Assembly (NCBI RefSeq): GCF_041051975.1
Contig: NZ_CP163435.1
Span: 682,001-746,000 of the forward strand
DNA length: 64,000 nucleotides
Reading direction: 5' to 3'
DNA from: Streptomyces sp. R21
Lineage (GTDB): Bacteria > Actinomycetota > Actinomycetes > Streptomycetales > Streptomycetaceae
Part shown: piece by piece, positions 44,896 to 53,821 of the stretch
Layout: every line of letters starts with the position of its first letter
Numbering within the stretch: the first letter of the stretch is position 1
Translations under genes and position numbers: made by a program
The notes under the pieces: generated by a model
The model's database searches: none
Told to the model about the DNA's origin: nothing
The model's input: the letters and a program-made list of their open reading frames with translations, nothing else

Positions 44896-44943
44896 CGATC
44901 GATACGATCAATTAGGCAGGAATCATTGAGCGTTTGAGCGATC
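44896..44943. promoter_or_regulatory. Regulator-binding motifs in the PL8 lyase promoter
   Basis: CGATCGATACGATC (44896-44909) matches the reverse complement of 56421-56433 in front of the DeoR/LacI gene. TTGAGCGTTTGAGCGATC (44926-44943) shares TGAGCG-N-GCGATC with the site before the transporter operon (55234-55249) and resembles the dyad at 56438-56455. All three promoters probably bind the same regulator. Confidence 0.6.
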
Positions 44944-44963
44944 CCATGCTAGAAACCGCCGTC

Positions 44964-47408
44964 ATGACGACTCGTTGGTCACGCCGTGGCTTCCTGGCCG
45001 CAAGCAGCACCGCGCTCGCGCTCGGGGTGCACACCACCGCCGACGCCTCCCCCCTCACCTCCACCGACACGACCGAGGCCGCGGACGCGTTCGCGACCCT
45101 GCGCGCCAAGTGGCGCACCCTCGTCCTCGGAGAGGGCTTCAGCCCCACCGCGGAGCCCTTCAAGAGCCGCCTCGCCGAACTGGGCACGACCGCGAGCACA
45201 TTGCGGTCCACGATGGCCCCGGTGTCCGGGTCGCTGTGGCCGGACCTGGTCTACGCCGACCCCGAGCCGGACACCGACCAGGAGTCGTACGGCTACTCCG
45301 GGAACATGAACGCCAGCTACACCCGGCTCAGCACCCTGGCTCAGGCCTACTCCCAGCAGGGCACGGGCCTGACCGGCGACAGCACACTCCGGGACGACAT
45401 CCTCACCGGCCTCGACCACCTCCACACCGAGGTCTACAACGAGAACCAGACGCGCTACGGCAACTGGTACAGCTGGCAGATCGGCGCGCCCCAGGCGCTG
45501 CTGGACGTGTGCGTACTCATGTACGACCAGCTGTCCGCCGCGCAGATCACGAGTTACCTGAACGCCGTGGACCACTTCGTGCCCGACTCGGCGGTCTCCA
45601 GCTACAGCGGCACGAGCACGGGCGCGAACCGCGTCGACCTGTGCCGGGTCCTCGCCCTGCGGGGCGTCGTCGGCGCGAACTCGGCGAAGATCGCGCTGGC
45701 CCGTGACGCTCTCTCCCCCGTCTTCCCGTACGTGACCGGCGGCGACGGTCTCTACACCGACGGCTCGTTCATCCAGCACACCACCGTCCCCTACACCGGC
45801 TCGTACGGCTCGGTGATGCTGGGCGGGCTCGGCCTGCTGTTCGCCCTGCTCGCCGGGTCCACCTGGGCGGTGACCGACGCAGGCCGGCAGATCGTGTTCG
45901 ACGCGGTGGAGAACGCCTGGGCGCCGTTCCTCTACAACGGCCTCGTCATGGACGGCGTGTCGGGGCGGGCGGTCAGCCGGGGCCTGGCCACGTCCGACAC
46001 CAAGCAGATCCAGCAGGACGACCATCTGCGCGGCCACCCGATCCTCGCGTCCATCGTGCTGCTCGGCCAGGGCGCGAGCAGCGCCGAGAACGCCCGCTGG
46101 CGCGGCCTCGTGAAGGGCTGGATACAGCGCGACTACTACAGCCCGCCCATGAGCGATCCCGCGCTGAGCCTGCCAAGTCTGTCCCGGCTCACGGGCGTTG
46201 TCGACGACACCGCGGTGTCCGCGATCGCCGAGCCGACCGGGCACCGGCTGTTCACCAACATGTCCCGGGCCACGCACCGCCGCCCCGGCTGGGCCGCCTC
46301 GATCAGCATGGCCGACCGCCGGATCACGTACTACGAGACCGGCAACGGCGAGAACCTGCACGGCTGGCACACCGGTTCCGGAATGCTCTACTGGTGGGGC
46401 GACACGTTCGGCAACGGGCAGTACAGCGACGCCTTCTGGCCGACGGTGGACCCGTACCGGCTGCCCGGCACCACCGCCTCGCGGCTGGCGCTCGCGGATG
46501 CCGCGGGCGGCGACTGGGGCGCCTCACTGCCGGACGTGAACTGGGTGGGCGGCACCACGGACGGGCAGCGGGCCGCGATCGGCCAGTATCTGAAGGGCCT
46601 GCAGAGCACGCTGCTGGCGAAGAAGTCATGGTTCTGCCTGGACGACTCGATCGTCTGCCTCGGCGCCGGGATCAAGTGCACGGACGGCACGGCCGTGGAG
46701 TCGACGGTGGAGAACCGCAACCTCGGCCCCACCGGCAACACCTCGTTCCAGGCCGACGGTGTCACCAAGCCGCTCAGCTACCCCTGGTCGGAGACGCTCA
46801 CCGGCGCCGGCTGGGCCCACATCGGCGGCCACGGCGGCTATGTCTTCCCCGGCGGGGCCACCGTCAAGGCGTTGCGCGAGGCCCGCGACGGCAAGTGGAG
46901 CGACATCAACAGGGGCGGCACCACCGCCGTCCTCAACCGCAAGTACCTGACCCTGTACGTCGACCACGGCACCAACCCGACGGGCGCCTCGTACGCCTAC
47001 CTCCTCATGCCGGGCGCCACCGCCGCGCAGACGCAGACCCGGGCCGCCGCGAACGGCTGGCTGACGGTCCTCGCCAACACCGACAGCCAGCAGGGGGTCG
47101 CCGTCCCCCCGCTCGGCTTCACCGGCGTGAACTTCTGGTTCGGCGGCACCGTGGGAGCCCTCACCGCGAGCAACCCCTGCTGCGTGATGATCAACGAGAA
47201 GAGCGACGGCACCGCGGTGATCTGCGTCAGCGACCCCATGCGCATGCAGACCAGCCTCACGCTCACCTGGAACAGGGCCGTGTCCACGGTGACCTCCAAG
47301 CCCTCGACCGTCACCTCGGCGACCACCGGCTCCAGCCTGACGCTGACCTTCGGCGATCTCCGTACGACCGCCGGTGTCACCCAGAAGATCAGCGTCAAGC
47401 TCGGCTGA
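44964..47408 (+). CDS. Secreted polysaccharide lyase family 8 (hyaluronate/xanthan lyase type)
   Basis: 814 residues from ATG 44964; in-frame starts at ATG 44946 and TTG 44934 are possible but lie on the operator. The N-terminus TTRWSRRGFLAASSTALALG is a Tat signal. The (alpha/alpha)5 toroid (to about 380) carries the PL8 catalytic set: Asn in GTSTGANRVDLCR, then His and Tyr in IQHTTVPYTGSYG (about 270-281). The beta-sandwich domains follow (NMSRATHRR, WHTGSGMLYWWGD, TVDPYRLPGTTA). The family cleaves uronic-acid-containing polymers (hyaluronan, chondroitin, xanthan) by beta-elimination. It faces the ABC-GH13 operon. Confidence 0.92.
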   Translation: MTTRWSRRGFLAASSTALALGVHTTADASPLTSTDTTEAADAFATLRAKWRTLVLGEGFSPTAEPFKSRLAELGTTASTLRSTMAPVSGSLWPDLVYADPEPDTDQESYGYSGNMNASYTRLSTLAQAYSQQGTGLTGDSTLRDDILTGLDHLHTEVYNENQTRYGNWYSWQIGAPQALLDVCVLMYDQLSAAQITSYLNAVDHFVPDSAVSSYSGTSTGANRVDLCRVLALRGVVGANSAKIALARDALSPVFPYVTGGDGLYTDGSFIQHTTVPYTGSYGSVMLGGLGLLFALLAGSTWAVTDAGRQIVFDAVENAWAPFLYNGLVMDGVSGRAVSRGLATSDTKQIQQDDHLRGHPILASIVLLGQGASSAENARWRGLVKGWIQRDYYSPPMSDPALSLPSLSRLTGVVDDTAVSAIAEPTGHRLFTNMSRATHRRPGWAASISMADRRITYYETGNGENLHGWHTGSGMLYWWGDTFGNGQYSDAFWPTVDPYRLPGTTASRLALADAAGGDWGASLPDVNWVGGTTDGQRAAIGQYLKGLQSTLLAKKSWFCLDDSIVCLGAGIKCTDGTAVESTVENRNLGPTGNTSFQADGVTKPLSYPWSETLTGAGWAHIGGHGGYVFPGGATVKALREARDGKWSDINRGGTTAVLNRKYLTLYVDHGTNPTGASYAYLLMPGATAAQTQTRAAANGWLTVLANTDSQQGVAVPPLGFTGVNFWFGGTVGALTASNPCCVMINEKSDGTAVICVSDPMRMQTSLTLTWNRAVSTVTSKPSTVTSATTGSSLTLTFGDLRTTAGVTQKISVKLG

Positions 47409-47433
47409 CGGGAGGACGGGGCAGGTCAGGCTC

Positions 47434-49074
47434 TCACGTACGCAGCCAGACCGTGCTGTCCGGCGGCAGTCGGCCCTCGTCGAACCCGTTGCTGGAGAGC
47501 AGAACGGCTTCGTGCGGAGGCAGTTCGACCGGGCGCCGGGAGAAGTTCACCACGCAGGTGAGGCCGCCGGGCCGGGTGAAGGCGAGGACTCCGTCGTCGT
47601 CGGTGGGCAGCCACCGCATCGGCCCGTCGCCCAGGCCCGGTTCGGCGCGCCGCAGCCGCAGTGCCCGGCGGTAGAGCTCCAGCATGGAGTCCGGATCGCC
47701 GGTCTGCGCCGCGACCGTGTACTCCTTCCAGACCGCGGGCTGCGGCAGCCACGGCTCCGTGCCGTCGCCGTGGGTGTCGGGGCCGTTGAAGCCGAAGGGG
47801 GGTGCGTCGCCCTCCCAGGGGATCGGTACGCGGCAGCCGTCGCGGCCCGGGTCGGCGCCGTCCGTCCCGTGGAAGGCGGGGTCCTGGATCAGGTGCTCGG
47901 GGATGTCCTCGACCTCCCACAGGCCCAGTTCGTCGCCCTGGTAGACGTAGACGCAGCCGGGCAGTGCCATGGTCAGCAGGGCGGCGGCCCGGGCCCGCCG
48001 GGTGCCCGTCGGAAGGTCGACGGGCGTGCCGTGCAGGCGGCGCCGGTCGAAGCCGTATCCGGAGTCGGCCCGGCCGTAGCGGGTGACGTGCCGGGTGGTG
48101 TCGTGGTTGGACAGGACCCAGGTGGCGGGGGCACCGATCTGCGTGTGTCCGGCAAGGGTGTCGTCGATGACGGCGCGCATCCGCTCGGCGGACCATTCCG
48201 CCTGGAGGAAGGGGAAGTTGAAGCCGGTGTGCAGTTCGTCGGCGCGCAGGTAGCGGATGAAGCGCTGCCGGTCGGCCACCCACAGCTCACCTACGAAGAT
48301 CCTTTCCCCGTCGTAGGAGTCGGCGATGCGCCGCCAGGCGCGGTACACCTCGTGCACTCCGTCCTGGTCCGACACCGGCGACGGTGCGCCTTCGGGGATC
48401 GCGGCGAGGTCGGGCAGGCCCGGGTGTTTCACCAGGTTGTCGGCCACGTCGATACGGAAGCCGTCGACGCCCCGGTCGAACCAGAAGCGCAGGATCGACT
48501 CGAACTCGGCGCGCACCGCGGGGCTGTCCCAGTTGAAGTCCGGCTGCCCGGGTGCGAACAGGTGCAGGTACCACTCGCCGGGAGTGCCGTCGGCCTCGGT
48601 GACCCGCTGCCAGGCGGGTCCGCCGAAGTGGGACGGCCAGTCGTTGGGCGGCAGTGCGCCCGACTCGCCGCGTCCGGGCCGGAAGTGGAAACGGGAGCGC
48701 TCGGGCGAGCCCGGACCTGCCGTCAACGCCGCCTGGAACCAGGGGTGTTGGTCAGAGCAGTGGTTGGGCACCAGGTCGACGATGACGCGCAGACCCAGGC
48801 TGTGCGCCTGGGCGATCAGCTCCTCGGCCTCGCGCAGGGTGCCGAACAGCGGGTCGATGTCCCGGTAGTCGGCGACGTCGTAGCCGGCGTCGGCCATCGG
48901 GGAGACGTACCAGGGACTGATCCACAGGGCGTCCACGCCGAGGTCCCGCAGATGCGCGAGGCGTGAGCGGATCCCGGCGATGTCACCGACGCCGTCCGCG
49001 TTGCCGTCGGCGTAACTGCGCGGATAGATCTGGTAGATGGCGGCACTGCGCCACCAGGGGCTTGCGTCGGTCAT
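47434..49074 (-). CDS. GH13 alpha-glucosidase (oligo-1,6-glucosidase/trehalose-hydrolase group)
   Basis: 546 residues from ATG 49074 (MTDASPWWRSAAIYQIYPRSY). Cytoplasmic (alpha/beta)8 enzyme. The conserved regions are DLVPNHCSDQHPWF, GFRIDVADNL with the nucleophile Asp (about 206), FVGELWV with the acid/base Glu (about 260), and VLSNHDTTR with the transition-state Asp (about 323). The short length and QxxG-like loop indicate an exo-acting alpha-glucosidase. It is the last gene of the operon. It suggests that the imported sugar contains an alpha-glucosidic linkage, which is unexpected beside a hyaluronate-type lyase. Confidence 0.9.
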   Translation of the reverse strand: MTDASPWWRSAAIYQIYPRSYADGNADGVGDIAGIRSRLAHLRDLGVDALWISPWYVSPMADAGYDVADYRDIDPLFGTLREAEELIAQAHSLGLRVIVDLVPNHCSDQHPWFQAALTAGPGSPERSRFHFRPGRGESGALPPNDWPSHFGGPAWQRVTEADGTPGEWYLHLFAPGQPDFNWDSPAVRAEFESILRFWFDRGVDGFRIDVADNLVKHPGLPDLAAIPEGAPSPVSDQDGVHEVYRAWRRIADSYDGERIFVGELWVADRQRFIRYLRADELHTGFNFPFLQAEWSAERMRAVIDDTLAGHTQIGAPATWVLSNHDTTRHVTRYGRADSGYGFDRRRLHGTPVDLPTGTRRARAAALLTMALPGCVYVYQGDELGLWEVEDIPEHLIQDPAFHGTDGADPGRDGCRVPIPWEGDAPPFGFNGPDTHGDGTEPWLPQPAVWKEYTVAAQTGDPDSMLELYRRALRLRRAEPGLGDGPMRWLPTDDDGVLAFTRPGGLTCVVNFSRRPVELPPHEAVLLSSNGFDEGRLPPDSTVWLRT

Positions 49075-49099
49075 CCGGTGTGCCAATCGTCGAAGTGCG

Positions 49100-50659
49100 T
49101 CATGGTGCGGTCGACGGCGCCGTACGGCTCCGTGTGTGAACTGCCTGCCACAGTCCGGCATTCCACAGCGAGGCCGCTTCCAGTCCCACCAGGCTCGTCC
49201 GGACGGTGCGCCCCGGGGCGGGCGGGATCTCCTCGTACGCCTCGCGTGAGCCGTTCGCCTCGAGGCGCTCGCCCGGCTCGTATGACGGCACGACCAGCAC
49301 CCGGCAGCCCGCCGCGTGTGCGGACATCACGCCCGCGCGACTGTCCTCGACGGCGAGACAGGCGGCCGGATCCACGCCGAGGTGCCGGGCCGCGGCGAGA
49401 TAGGGGTCGGGGGCGGGCTTGGTGCGCGGGGTCTCGCCGGCGGCGACGGTCGTACGGAAGTTCTCGGCGCCCAGCACCTTCAGTACGGCGTCCACCACCG
49501 GCCGCGGGGAGGCCGAGACCAGGGCGGCAGGGATGTCCAAGTCCCTCAGCAGTGCGAGGAGTTCGGAGGCGCCCGGCATCGGCGCGGCCTCCGCCTCGAC
49601 GGCATGCAGGAAGGCTGCTTCGAGGTCCTCTGCCAGCGCGTCCACGGCGCGGCCGGTCACGCGGTGCAGATGTGCGGCGGTGTCGGCGACCGAGCGGCCG
49701 AGCACCTCGGGGAGGTCCTCGGCGCCGAGTGCGTGGCCGAGTGCGTCGGCGCAGGCGCGGACGGTGCGCAACCACAGCTTCTCGGTGTCGACGAGGGTGC
49801 CGTCCATGTCGAGGAGCACGGCGTCCGGGCGGGCCGCGAAGGGGCGGCCGTCGAACGTCCAGTGCCTGTCCGGGAGTTGGCCCAGCGAGGCGAACACCTG
49901 GGCGGCGACGTCGACATGGCGTACCTCCGGGGGTGCCGCGCCGACACCGGGGCCCGCGGCGATCAGCCAGGCGGTGCGCTCGTGCGAGGAACGGCCGCCG
50001 TGCCCACCGGCGTCGACATGGCCGTGGTCGGTGACGACGAGAAACGTCCACTGCTCACTGTCGTAGGCGGGCCGGGAGCGCACGGCGGCGAGCAGCCGGC
50101 CGAGGCGCTCGTCGGCACGGAGCACCGAGGCCTCGTACGCGTCGCCGCAGCCGAGGAAGTGCGCGGTCTCGTCGGGTGCGCCGAGGTAGACGAACAACGC
50201 GTCGAAGTCGTCGTCCGCGAGAACGCGCGCCGCCTCCTCGGTGATCCGCTCGTCGCAGGTCTCCCACGCCTGCGGGGTGTCCGCGGTCGGTGCGACGTAC
50301 ACGGTGCGCGACGGCGCCCTGAACAGCGGGCCGCCGTCGCGGACTTGCATCAGCGGCTGCCAGCCCGCCGCGACGAAGGTGCGGCCCCGCTCGGCGAGGC
50401 GGGTGGCGAAGTCGGGGAAGACATCGAGTCGGTGGCCGCTGAAGTCGTTGCTCCACACCCCGTGCTTGTCGGCGCTCACTCCGGTGACGATCGTCGCCCA
50501 GCAGGGGCCCGACATGGTGGGCGTGCGGTCGTCGACCTCGATCGGGGTGAGGAACCCGTCGGCCGCGAGGGCGTCCAGGTGCGGGGTGGACAGGCGGCGC
50601 AGGACATCGAGGCGTACGCCGTCGATGCCGACGACGAGAACGCGGCGCGCGGCGGGCAT
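49100..50659 (-). CDS. Type I phosphodiesterase/alkaline-phosphatase-fold domain fused to HAD phosphatase (beta-phosphoglucomutase-like)
   Basis: 519 residues. Residues 1-270 are an alkaline phosphatase-superfamily phosphodiesterase/nucleotide pyrophosphatase: VLVVGIDGVRLDVL (first metal Asp), TPTMSGPCWATIVTG with the Thr/Ser nucleophile region, FVYLGAPDETAHFLG, and VVTDHGHVDAGGHGG with the last metal ligands. Residues of about 275-490 are a HAD hydrolase of the beta-PGM/phosphatase type: VLLDMDGTLVDTEKLW (nucleophile Asp), then LVSASPRP, TKPAPDPYL and AVEDSRAGV. It may release a sugar phosphate from a phosphodiester and then isomerise or dephosphorylate it. The operon is sugar-related. The start follows the dehydrogenase stop by 75 bp. 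Confidence 0.85.
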   Translation of the reverse strand: MPAARRVLVVGIDGVRLDVLRRLSTPHLDALAADGFLTPIEVDDRTPTMSGPCWATIVTGVSADKHGVWSNDFSGHRLDVFPDFATRLAERGRTFVAAGWQPLMQVRDGGPLFRAPSRTVYVAPTADTPQAWETCDERITEEAARVLADDDFDALFVYLGAPDETAHFLGCGDAYEASVLRADERLGRLLAAVRSRPAYDSEQWTFLVVTDHGHVDAGGHGGRSSHERTAWLIAAGPGVGAAPPEVRHVDVAAQVFASLGQLPDRHWTFDGRPFAARPDAVLLDMDGTLVDTEKLWLRTVRACADALGHALGAEDLPEVLGRSVADTAAHLHRVTGRAVDALAEDLEAAFLHAVEAEAAPMPGASELLALLRDLDIPAALVSASPRPVVDAVLKVLGAENFRTTVAAGETPRTKPAPDPYLAAARHLGVDPAACLAVEDSRAGVMSAHAAGCRVLVVPSYEPGERLEANGSREAYEEIPPAPGRTVRTSLVGLEAASLWNAGLWQAVHTRSRTAPSTAP

Positions 50660-50734
50660 GGGTGGAGTCCTTTCCGTACGGGGCAGAGTTGCCGGGGCCC
50701 GCGGCTACGGGACTGCCGGAAGGTGTGCGCCTGT

Positions 50735-51790
50735 TCAGGCCGATCGGCTCAGCTCGTCGGAGCCGACTCCGTAGAGGAACGGGAGGCCTTGTGCGTAGCG
50801 CTGCACCTCGTCGACGGCCCAGTGCGCCATGCGACCGAGTTCATTGCCGAGGGATCCCGCGATGTGCGGGGTGAGCAGCACGTTGGGGAGCGTGTAGAGC
50901 GGGGAGGAGGCGGGGGGTACGTCCGGTTCGGTCACGTCGAGTACAGCGTGGACGCGGCCGGAAACGAGACGCTCGGTGAGCGCTTCCGTGTCGACTAGGG
51001 ATCCGCGCGCCGTGTTGATGAGCGTGGCGCCGTCCTGCAGGAGTGCGAGCCGGCGCGCGTCGAACATGTGGCGCGTCTCGGGGAGTTGGGGCGCGTGGAT
51101 GGACACCACGTGGCTGCGCCGGACGAGTTCGTCGAGCTCGACAAGTTCCGCACCGAGGGCGCGCGCCCCTTCCCGGTCCAGGTAGGGGTCATGGAGGAGG
51201 ACGGTGAGGTCGAGCGGGCGGAGCAGCTCGATGACACGGCGTCCGATGCGGGAGGCTCCGACGACACCGACGGTGCGGCGGTAGTTGCCGTAGCCGGTGA
51301 AGTACGGCAGGAGCGCGGGCTGTTCGCGCGTCCGGGCATAGCCGCGGGCGACATCGAGGATGCGCTTGTTGGCGAACAGGATGGCGGCGAGGGTGAACTC
51401 GGCGACGGGCAGGGCGTTGGCGGCGGCCGCGGAGGAGACGGTGATGCCGCGCTTCCAGACGGCGTCGGTGACGTGGTGCTTGACGGACCCGGCCGCGTGG
51501 ACCACGGCCCGCAGCCTCGGCATGCGGTGCAGCGCGTCCTCGCTCAGCAGGGGCGCGCCCCAGTGGGTGAACAGGACTTCCACGTCGGCCAGTTCGGCGT
51601 CTTCGGCGGCGGCGAAGTCGGTGAGGTGGGTCGAGGTGTCCACGGCGGCGACGGTAGGGAGCCGGTCGAGGGCTCCTTCCGCGAGCAGCGAGTCGTGGAT
51701 CTCGTGTCCCATGGCGAGGACGGTGCGCGGGCGCCGTGGTCGGGTGAGGCGCGACGAGCTGTTCAGGAGGGTGCCTTCCGGTACGAGCAT
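50735..51790 (-). CDS. D-isomer-specific 2-hydroxyacid dehydrogenase
   Basis: 351 residues from ATG 51790, which follows the permease stop as TGA-cc-ATG. The Rossmann domain has VGVVGASRIGRRVIELL and INTARGSLVDTEAL with the catalytic Arg. The Glu is in DVTEPDVP, and the catalytic His is in LTPHIAGS. It oxidises or reduces 2-hydroxy/2-oxo acids with NAD(P)H. In this sugar operon it may act on a uronate- or aldonate-derived hydroxy acid. It is cytoplasmic and complete. Confidence 0.9.
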   Translation of the reverse strand: MLVPEGTLLNSSSRLTRPRRPRTVLAMGHEIHDSLLAEGALDRLPTVAAVDTSTHLTDFAAAEDAELADVEVLFTHWGAPLLSEDALHRMPRLRAVVHAAGSVKHHVTDAVWKRGITVSSAAAANALPVAEFTLAAILFANKRILDVARGYARTREQPALLPYFTGYGNYRRTVGVVGASRIGRRVIELLRPLDLTVLLHDPYLDREGARALGAELVELDELVRRSHVVSIHAPQLPETRHMFDARRLALLQDGATLINTARGSLVDTEALTERLVSGRVHAVLDVTEPDVPPASSPLYTLPNVLLTPHIAGSLGNELGRMAHWAVDEVQRYAQGLPFLYGVGSDELSRSA

Positions 51791-51792
51791 GG

Positions 51793-52716
51793 TCACTTCA
51801 CCGCGCCTGCGGTCAGGCCGGAGCGCCAGAAGCGCTGCAGGCAGACGAAGGCGACGATCAGCGGGACGACGGCGACGAGGGACCCGGTGATGACGAGCGC
51901 GTAGTACTCGGGCTGCTGCTGCGTGACGCTGTTCCACATGAACAGGCCGAGGTTGACCGGGTAGAGCTTCTCGTCGTTCAGCATCACGAGGGCGCCGAAG
52001 AAGTTGTTCCAGCTGGCGGTGAACGAGAACAGGAAGATGGTCATGAAGCCGGGCGCGAGCATCGGCAGCGCGATCCCCGCGAACGTGCGCAGTTCACCGG
52101 CACCGTCGACGCGGGCCGCCTCCAGGACCTCGCCCGGCACGTATCCCTCGGAGAAGACGCGGGCGAGATAGACGCCGAACGGGTTGACCAGGGCGGGCAG
52201 CAGCAGCGCCCAGTAGGTGTTGACGACCCCGGCCTTGGTGGCGAGCAGGTACATGGGCAGCTGGATCACCGTGGTGGGCACCAGCACACCGCCGAGGACG
52301 ATGCCGAACAGCTTCTCCTTGCCCCTGAAGTCGTACTTGTCGAAGGCGTATCCGGTGGCGACGCACAGCAGCGAGGAGACCGCCGAGCCGACGACGGAGT
52401 AGAGGATGCTGTTGCCGAACCAGCGCAGGTAGATGCCGTCGTTGAAGGTGAAGACGTGCCGCAGGTTGGTGAAGAGGTTGAAGTCGCCGAACGCGAAGCC
52501 GGAGGTGCCGAAGAGGTCGCGGCTGTTCTTGGTGGCGGCGAAGAGCAGCCAGCTCACCGGCATCAGGGTGTAGAGCGCCGCGACGATCAGTACGGCGTTG
52601 ACGACGCCCTTGGAGAGCAGGGTGCGGGATGCGGTGCGGCGGCGGGCGGCCGGGGCGGTTTCACGGTCCGCGGGCGTCCGGGTCGGGTTCGTCGCTTGTT
52701 GGGTGAGGGTGCTCAT
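51793..52716 (-). CDS. Sugar ABC transporter permease, MalG type (locus B)
   Basis: 307 residues from ATG 52716, overlapping the MalF stop (ATGA). A long hydrophilic N-terminus, six transmembrane helices, and the EAA loop in EVLEAARVDGAGELRTFAGIAL. It forms the channel with the upstream MalF-type gene and transports the sugar bound by the lipoprotein at 53822. No ATPase gene is nearby. Confidence 0.9.
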   Translation of the reverse strand: MSTLTQQATNPTRTPADRETAPAARRRTASRTLLSKGVVNAVLIVAALYTLMPVSWLLFAATKNSRDLFGTSGFAFGDFNLFTNLRHVFTFNDGIYLRWFGNSILYSVVGSAVSSLLCVATGYAFDKYDFRGKEKLFGIVLGGVLVPTTVIQLPMYLLATKAGVVNTYWALLLPALVNPFGVYLARVFSEGYVPGEVLEAARVDGAGELRTFAGIALPMLAPGFMTIFLFSFTASWNNFFGALVMLNDEKLYPVNLGLFMWNSVTQQQPEYYALVITGSLVAVVPLIVAFVCLQRFWRSGLTAGAVK

Positions 52717-53675
52717 GACGCCGCCTTCCACCGGTTGCCGAGCCGGGTGACGATGTAGGAGAGGACGACGCCGAGGACGGCGAGCATCAGGGACGCGGCG
52801 GCGGCCAGCCCGTAGTCGTGCTGCACGAACCCGGCCTTCCAGATGAACATCGTCGGGGACCATTCGGTGTCGATGGTGGGCGCTCCGCGCTGGTTGAGCA
52901 GGCGCGGCTCGGTGAAGATCTGGATGGCACCGACGCAGGTGAACAGCACGGTCATGACGACCGCGGAGGCGATCAGCGGCACCTTGATCTGCAGGGCGGT
53001 GCGGATGGCGCCCGCGCCGTCGACGACGGCCGCCTCGATCGTCTCGCGCGGAACGGCCTGCAGGGCGGCGTAGAAGATGACCATGTTGTAGCCGATCCAC
53101 TGCCACGCGCAGAGGTTGACCATGGACGAGAGCACATGGTCGTTGCTGTAGAAGTTCCACGAGCCGCCGACGGCGCCGATCCAGTCGAGCACGGGGCTCA
53201 GGCCCGGGGTGTAGAGATAGATCCAGATGATCGAGGCGATCAGTCCGGGGATCGCGTGCGGCAGGAACAGGGCGAGCTGGAAGAACCTCTTGGCGCGGGC
53301 GAGCGCGGAGTCGACCAGCAGGGCGAGGAGGAGCGAGCCGCCGATCATCACCGGGATGTACAGCGCGCAGTAGAGCGCGATGTGCACGAAGGACTCCCGG
53401 AAGCCCTCGTCGGACAGGGCCTTGGTGTAGTTGCCGAGTCCGGAGAACACCCGCTCGGTGCCGCCGAAGCCGAGGCCCGAGGAGCGCTCCTGGAAGAGGC
53501 TCATCCACACGGCGTAGCCGATGGGCGCGGCCATGACCACGGCGAACAGCACGAAGAACGGGGTGATGAACAGGGCCGCGGCCCGGCGTTGACTGCGCCG
53601 CAGCGGCGGGGTGCCCGAGGGCTTCGGCGGGGGTTGACGGGTGGCCTTCACGGCGGGCGCGAGGGGTGCTGCCAC
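52713..53675 (-). CDS. Sugar ABC transporter permease, MalF type (locus B)
   Basis: 320 residues from GTG 53675, chosen because AAGGAG lies five bases upstream; the upstream in-frame ATG would add a low-complexity Pro/Arg tail. There are six transmembrane segments (LFITPFFVLFAVVMAAPIGYA first), and the EAA loop lies in ETIEAAVVDGAGAIRTA. It partners the MalG-type protein whose start overlaps its stop. The binding-protein gene lies 146 bp upstream. Confidence 0.9.
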   Translation of the reverse strand: MAAPLAPAVKATRQPPPKPSGTPPLRRSQRRAAALFITPFFVLFAVVMAAPIGYAVWMSLFQERSSGLGFGGTERVFSGLGNYTKALSDEGFRESFVHIALYCALYIPVMIGGSLLLALLVDSALARAKRFFQLALFLPHAIPGLIASIIWIYLYTPGLSPVLDWIGAVGGSWNFYSNDHVLSSMVNLCAWQWIGYNMVIFYAALQAVPRETIEAAVVDGAGAIRTALQIKVPLIASAVVMTVLFTCVGAIQIFTEPRLLNQRGAPTIDTEWSPTMFIWKAGFVQHDYGLAAAASLMLAVLGVVLSYIVTRLGNRWKAAS

Positions 53676-53821
53676 GGTGGCTCCTTGGCGGGGCTGGACG
53701 CTTCGGGGAGGCGGGAGGGCCGGGGACCGAGAGGGGCGTCGCGGGTACGGCTGTCTGGACGCGCCCGGACCGGCTCCGGGGGCCCGTGGCGACACAGGCT
53801 CCCGGGGCCGGGTTCCTCAGG

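Noticed and set aside
44934..44963. Earlier starts (TTG 44934, ATG 44946) for the PL8 lyase
   Set aside because: They overlap the operator-like motif and lengthen the Tat n-region; ATG 44964 gives a compact twin-arginine signal. Not excluded, since no start has a good ribosome site.
49316..50998. 560-residue plus-strand frame opposite the phosphodiesterase-HAD gene
   Set aside because: Antisense shadow without recognisable domain.
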